Origin: Syntrophaceae bacterium UBA5764
Lineage (GTDB): Bacteria; Desulfobacterota; Syntrophia; Syntrophales; Smithellaceae
DNA: 61,050 bases
Reading direction: 5' to 3'
NCBI GenBank assembly: GCA_002418825.1
Contig: DIEW01000042.1
Span: forward strand, 5,527 to 66,576
Below are positions 59,761 to 61,050 of the stretch, one piece after another; the first letter of the stretch is position 1, and the number at the start of each line of letters is the position of its first letter. The position numbers and the translations under genes are program-made. The notes under the pieces were generated by a model that made no database searches, was not told the DNA's origin, and saw only the letters and a program-made list of their open reading frames with translations.

Positions 59761-60906
59761 CTATCTTAAATAATACAAGGTTACAGCAAATATTGAGTCC
59801 GTTACCACAATCAGAAAAATCGCGGAGACAACAGCGGAGGTGGTAAATTTCCCTACGTCTTGGGCGCCGGAACGTACTTTAAATCCTCTCTGACAGCCAA
59901 TGCTGGCAATAAGAGCGGCAAAAACTGCCGCTTTAATCAGACTGGTAACAATGTCAAATACTTTAATGGTTTTTATGGACTGCGAAATATATGTATTTAC
60001 AGTCAAATCAAGTCCGGTCACGCCGACGATCAAACCGCCTACAACACCGAAAAAATCCGAATAGACGGTCAGTATAGGAACAACAATTATCGCTGCGAGT
60101 ACTTTGGGAACGGCAAGGAAACGAATCGGATCAAAACCCATGGTTTGCAAAGCGTCGACTTCTTCATTCACCATCATTGTGCCAATTTCCGCGGCAAAAG
60201 CGGACCCTGAACGGCCAGCTACCAAAATCGCTGTCATAATTGGTCCTAGTTCCTTAACCATGGCAAAACTTACCAGCGAGGGAACATAGATGTTGGCACC
60301 TATCTGCTTCAACTGCAAAAACGACATAAACGCAATAATCAACCCTATTAACACACTGATCAAGCCAACAATCGGCAGTCCATCCACTCCTGCACGTCTC
60401 ATGTAAAAAAGAACATCATTGATGCGCAATGTACGCGGATGCAAAATAGTATAAAAAAAGGCAAAAAGGAGATTACCAACAAATTCAATTATTTCGATGA
60501 AATCACGCACAAGCTGGAGAAAGGCATCCCCTGTCTGGATGAGGAAAAAATCCTGCTTTGTTTTTGTTTTTAGTGGAGTCTTTATTAAAGCTTGCTCATG
60601 AATGACACTAAATATACGCTGCGCTTCGCCAGTTAAATTTACAAAAGAACATTCCATGTTGTTAGATTGGAAAAATTTTTGTATTTGAATCAGTGCTAGG
60701 GCGGCGGCACTATCCAGATAAGCAATCCCGGAAAAATCGATACTGGTTTCCTGCGGCTTTTCATCTTTCACCGTGGCATGAATCAAATCGGTAAATTCGT
60801 TTAAGTTTTTTAAGCTAAAACTTCCCGTCAAATAAATAAAAAGATGCTCATTCTTTTTATCGGAGGATACATTACAAAGTTGTGATAAATTTTGCTCTAT
60901 ACTCAT
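59761..60906 (-). CDS. mlaE: MlaE permease with N-terminal STAS domain (MlaB-MlaE fusion)
   Basis: A 381-residue protein. Residues 1-110 are a STAS domain with SIDFSGIAYLDSAAALALIQI; S66 is in the usual STAS Ser position, and this part corresponds to MlaB. From about 130 comes the MlaE permease: LFYMRRAGVDGLPIVGLISVLIG, ELGPIMTAILVAGRSGSAFAAEIGTM, NEEVDALQTMGFDPIRFLAVPK and VFFGVVGG-like helices. The fusion replaces a separate mlaB gene. It is the first gene of the operon, followed by mlaF, mlaD and the lipoprotein. Confidence 0.93.
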   Translation of the reverse strand: MSIEQNLSQLCNVSSDKKNEHLFIYLTGSFSLKNLNEFTDLIHATVKDEKPQETSIDFSGIAYLDSAAALALIQIQKFFQSNNMECSFVNLTGEAQRIFSVIHEQALIKTPLKTKTKQDFFLIQTGDAFLQLVRDFIEIIEFVGNLLFAFFYTILHPRTLRINDVLFYMRRAGVDGLPIVGLISVLIGLIIAFMSFLQLKQIGANIYVPSLVSFAMVKELGPIMTAILVAGRSGSAFAAEIGTMMVNEEVDALQTMGFDPIRFLAVPKVLAAIIVVPILTVYSDFFGVVGGLIVGVTGLDLTVNTYISQSIKTIKVFDIVTSLIKAAVFAALIASIGCQRGFKVRSGAQDVGKFTTSAVVSAIFLIVVTDSIFAVTLYYLR

Positions 60907-60967
60907 GGTAAATTTTTTATAAATTTTACATTAATAGGCTTTTCTCATCCGTTTTAATTCTCAAAAT

Positions 60968-60996
60968 AAGTAACGTTTTAACAATGTCTTTGTCAA
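60968..60996 (-). promoter_or_regulatory. Possible promoter of the mla operon
   Basis: A perfect TTGACA on the minus strand is followed after 17 nt by TTACTT, a poor -10, about 60 nt before the mlaE ATG. The rest of 60907-61050 is AT-rich with no gene seen. Confidence 0.35.
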
Positions 60997-61050
60997 TCCG
61001 AATCTGACATCATCTTCATTATCCTTTTCACGTTTCTTTCAACCTTTTTG

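Noticed and set aside
1..61050. CRISPR arrays, tRNA or rRNA genes, insertion sequences
   Set aside because: No regular repeat-spacer pattern, cloverleaf-like sequence, rRNA stretch or transposase motif was seen on reading; a covariance or repeat search was not possible here.

Overview
The window looks like a chromosomal segment of a Gram-negative anaerobe, most likely a deltaproteobacterium (Desulfobacterota, Syntrophales-like). The reasons are a complete outer-membrane and lipid A gene set, an MCE lipid transporter whose permease carries a fused STAS domain, a GnnA/GnnB-type lipid A sugar pair, and base composition that looks moderate by eye. This placement is inference; there is no rRNA or other phylogenetic marker here. 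I saw no tRNA, rRNA, CRISPR array, insertion sequence or phage gene.

Layout. (1) 1-1436, minus strand: a 3'-truncated acyl-CoA synthetase that appears to start at ATT. (2) 1.6-4.5 kb: a GT9 glycosyltransferase and a membrane nucleotide-sugar dehydratase of the CapD/WbpM type. (3) 4.7-11.1 kb: a Pst-type ABC importer (binding protein, two permeases, ATPase) running without a break into CysD and a CysN-CysC fusion, that is, oxyanion uptake followed by sulfate activation to APS/PAPS. (4) 11.3-35.0 kb: a surface-polysaccharide region with sugar epimerases, a PglC-like phosphoglycosyl transferase, five GT2, one GT4 and one GT10 glycosyltransferase, a Wzy/WaaL-like polymerase or ligase, five SAM methyltransferases including two FkbM and one CmcI type, two acyltransferase-3 proteins, an MBOAT/SGNH acetylation pair and two more SGNH-like proteins. 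Strands alternate in the middle of this region, and three plus-strand genes have their own sigma70-like promoters. (5) 35.1-35.9 kb: folD. (6) 36.2-54.4 kb: a minus-strand run of sixteen genes, lysS-lolC-lolD-bamA-ompH-lpxD-lpxA-gnnA-gnnB-lpxB-msbA-lpxK-lpxL-waaF-gmhB-waaC, covering lipoprotein release, outer-membrane protein assembly and lipid A/inner core synthesis. (7) 54.6-57.6 kb: ssb, tatA, a RodZ-like protein, an inositol-monophosphatase-family gene and a YjbQ protein. (8) 57.6-60.9 kb: an Mla-like transporter (mlaE with STAS, mlaF, mlaD, a PqiC-like lipoprotein).

How it works together. Regions 4, 6 and 8 all serve the outer membrane. Region 6 builds lipid A and the heptose core and inserts outer-membrane proteins. 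Region 4 assembles and decorates a polysaccharide. Region 8 moves phospholipids. Region 3 supplies activated sulfate, but no user of PAPS is visible in the window.

Most informative points: the gnnA/gnnB pair between lpxA and lpxB, predicting an amide-linked 2,3-diamino lipid A; a Pst-type binding protein that has lost most of the phosphate-contact side chains of E. coli PstS and is encoded with sulfate-activating enzymes; an ATT start codon; a BamA with an extra N-terminal TolB-like domain; and a possible -1 frameshift or indel at the 3' end of waaC.
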